Positions 63,570 through 64,000 of a DNA stretch of 64,000 nt are shown in pieces. Origin of the DNA: Aptenodytes patagonicus. Taxonomy: Eukaryota; Chordata; Aves; Sphenisciformes; Spheniscidae. A program made the translations under genes and the position numbers. Below the pieces are notes generated by a model. The model did no database searches, was not told where the DNA came from, and worked only from the letters and a program-made list of their open reading frames with translations. Numbering within the stretch: the first letter of the stretch is position 1; each line of letters starts with the position of its first letter. The stretch spans positions 38,716,151 to 38,780,150 of the forward strand of contig NC_134949.1 of assembly GCF_965638725.1 (NCBI RefSeq). Direction: 5' to 3'.

Positions 63570-64000
63570 GCATGGAGGTAATGTTACAAACTAAACTAAT
63601 TTAATAGCTGCACTGCCTCGTGAAATAGAAGGGGAAGCATTCTTGAATTTGTTTCTCTGAATGAAACATCAAAACATACCCTGGCTTGAGTTTGCTATTA
63701 TTTTGCTCAGTTTCAATTTAGCAGTAAGAGCTGCTTGAATTTTGGGAGTGCCATATGGAGTCCGTTTATAAAACACTTCACTACTCTTTCCGTACAAATT
63801 CCAGTGTGCTTTAATTGTCTTCACTGGACAGCCTACACCACCTGTAATGGCTAGTCATTCTGTCATCTAAAACCTGGGTGTACTCATGTAAATGAGTTTA
63901 TCTAAACCTTTAAGCTTATTTTGTCATGAACACTTTTAATTCTGAACCTTTTTTTTCCTGGCATTTTGAAAAGTTGAGGTCAGATTTGCTTATTTCTGTT
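59541..64000. other. Intergenic DNA right of TMBIM4, no gene seen
   Basis: From synteny IRAK3 would be expected further right on the plus strand, but no death-domain or kinase exon was recognised. One old CR1 fragment (60825-61040) and a T19 run (63551-63569) are present. A 222-codon plus-strand ORF (61517-62185) has no recognisable motif and two competing antisense ORFs, so it is not called as a gene. Confidence 0.5.
60825..61040 (+). mobile_element. Old CR1 LINE fragment
   Basis: The block GAGAAGGCTGAAGGAGAGAC with 'ATAGTAGTCTTCAAATAC' and 'AAAAGGCTGTTGCAG', then 'TTAAACTGCAGTAAGGAAG' and 'GGTGAAGCTGTGGAACAG', follows the order of the CR1 ORF2 end-region. It is strongly diverged and lacks the 3' tail, so it is an ancient copy. 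Confidence 0.75.

Overview
This is vertebrate nuclear DNA, almost certainly from a bird. It has a low gene density, spliced genes with GT-AG introns, CpG-island promoters, truncated CR1 LINEs with avian-type 3' tails (ATTCTGTGA; tandem ATAGAATC), and one solo ERVL-type LTR of a kind I recall (from memory, not searched) as common in non-galliform birds. I found no bacterial, plasmid or phage genes and no CRISPR array. The spurious ORFs that run through most of the window are those expected of non-coding vertebrate DNA.

Two protein-coding genes can be reconstructed base by base, both on the minus strand and in tandem. TMBIM4 (52073-59119, seven coding exons, 238 codons plus stop) encodes a Golgi-type BAX-inhibitor/Lifeguard multi-pass membrane protein. 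LLPH (46639-50388, two coding exons behind a short 5'-UTR exon, 114 codons plus stop) encodes a small, very basic nucleolar protein. The TMBIM4 stop lies about 1.5 kb upstream of the LLPH promoter. The same pair sits at human 12q14.3 between HMGA2 and IRAK3, so the left 46 kb is probably the far downstream flank of HMGA2, and IRAK3 would be expected beyond the right end. No exon of either neighbour was recognised here.

Layout: 1-38.2 kb is intergenic DNA with a CR1 copy (2.9-3.4 kb), an old reverse-oriented CR1 relic (29.6-30.2 kb), MIR-like relics, a palindromic ancient repeat near 10 kb and a (TAA)n microsatellite at 36.9 kb. An orphan CpG island with clustered GC boxes, a CTCF-like motif and a good plus-strand splice donor lies at 38.2-38.8 kb and has no assigned gene. 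A younger CR1 (40.65-41.04 kb) and the solo LTR (42.0-42.6 kb) follow. LLPH (46.6-50.6 kb) has a CpG-island promoter carrying nine perfect copies of a GC-rich hexanucleotide. TMBIM4 (52.1-59.1 kb) has its own CpG island. From 59.5 kb to the end the sequence is non-coding, with one old CR1 fragment.

I found no convincing new biological system. The most worthwhile items are the orphan CpG island, the LLPH 5'-UTR hexanucleotide repeat, the solo LTR that keeps promoter-like motifs on the LLPH strand, and a 24-bp perfect palindrome in TMBIM4 intron 1.
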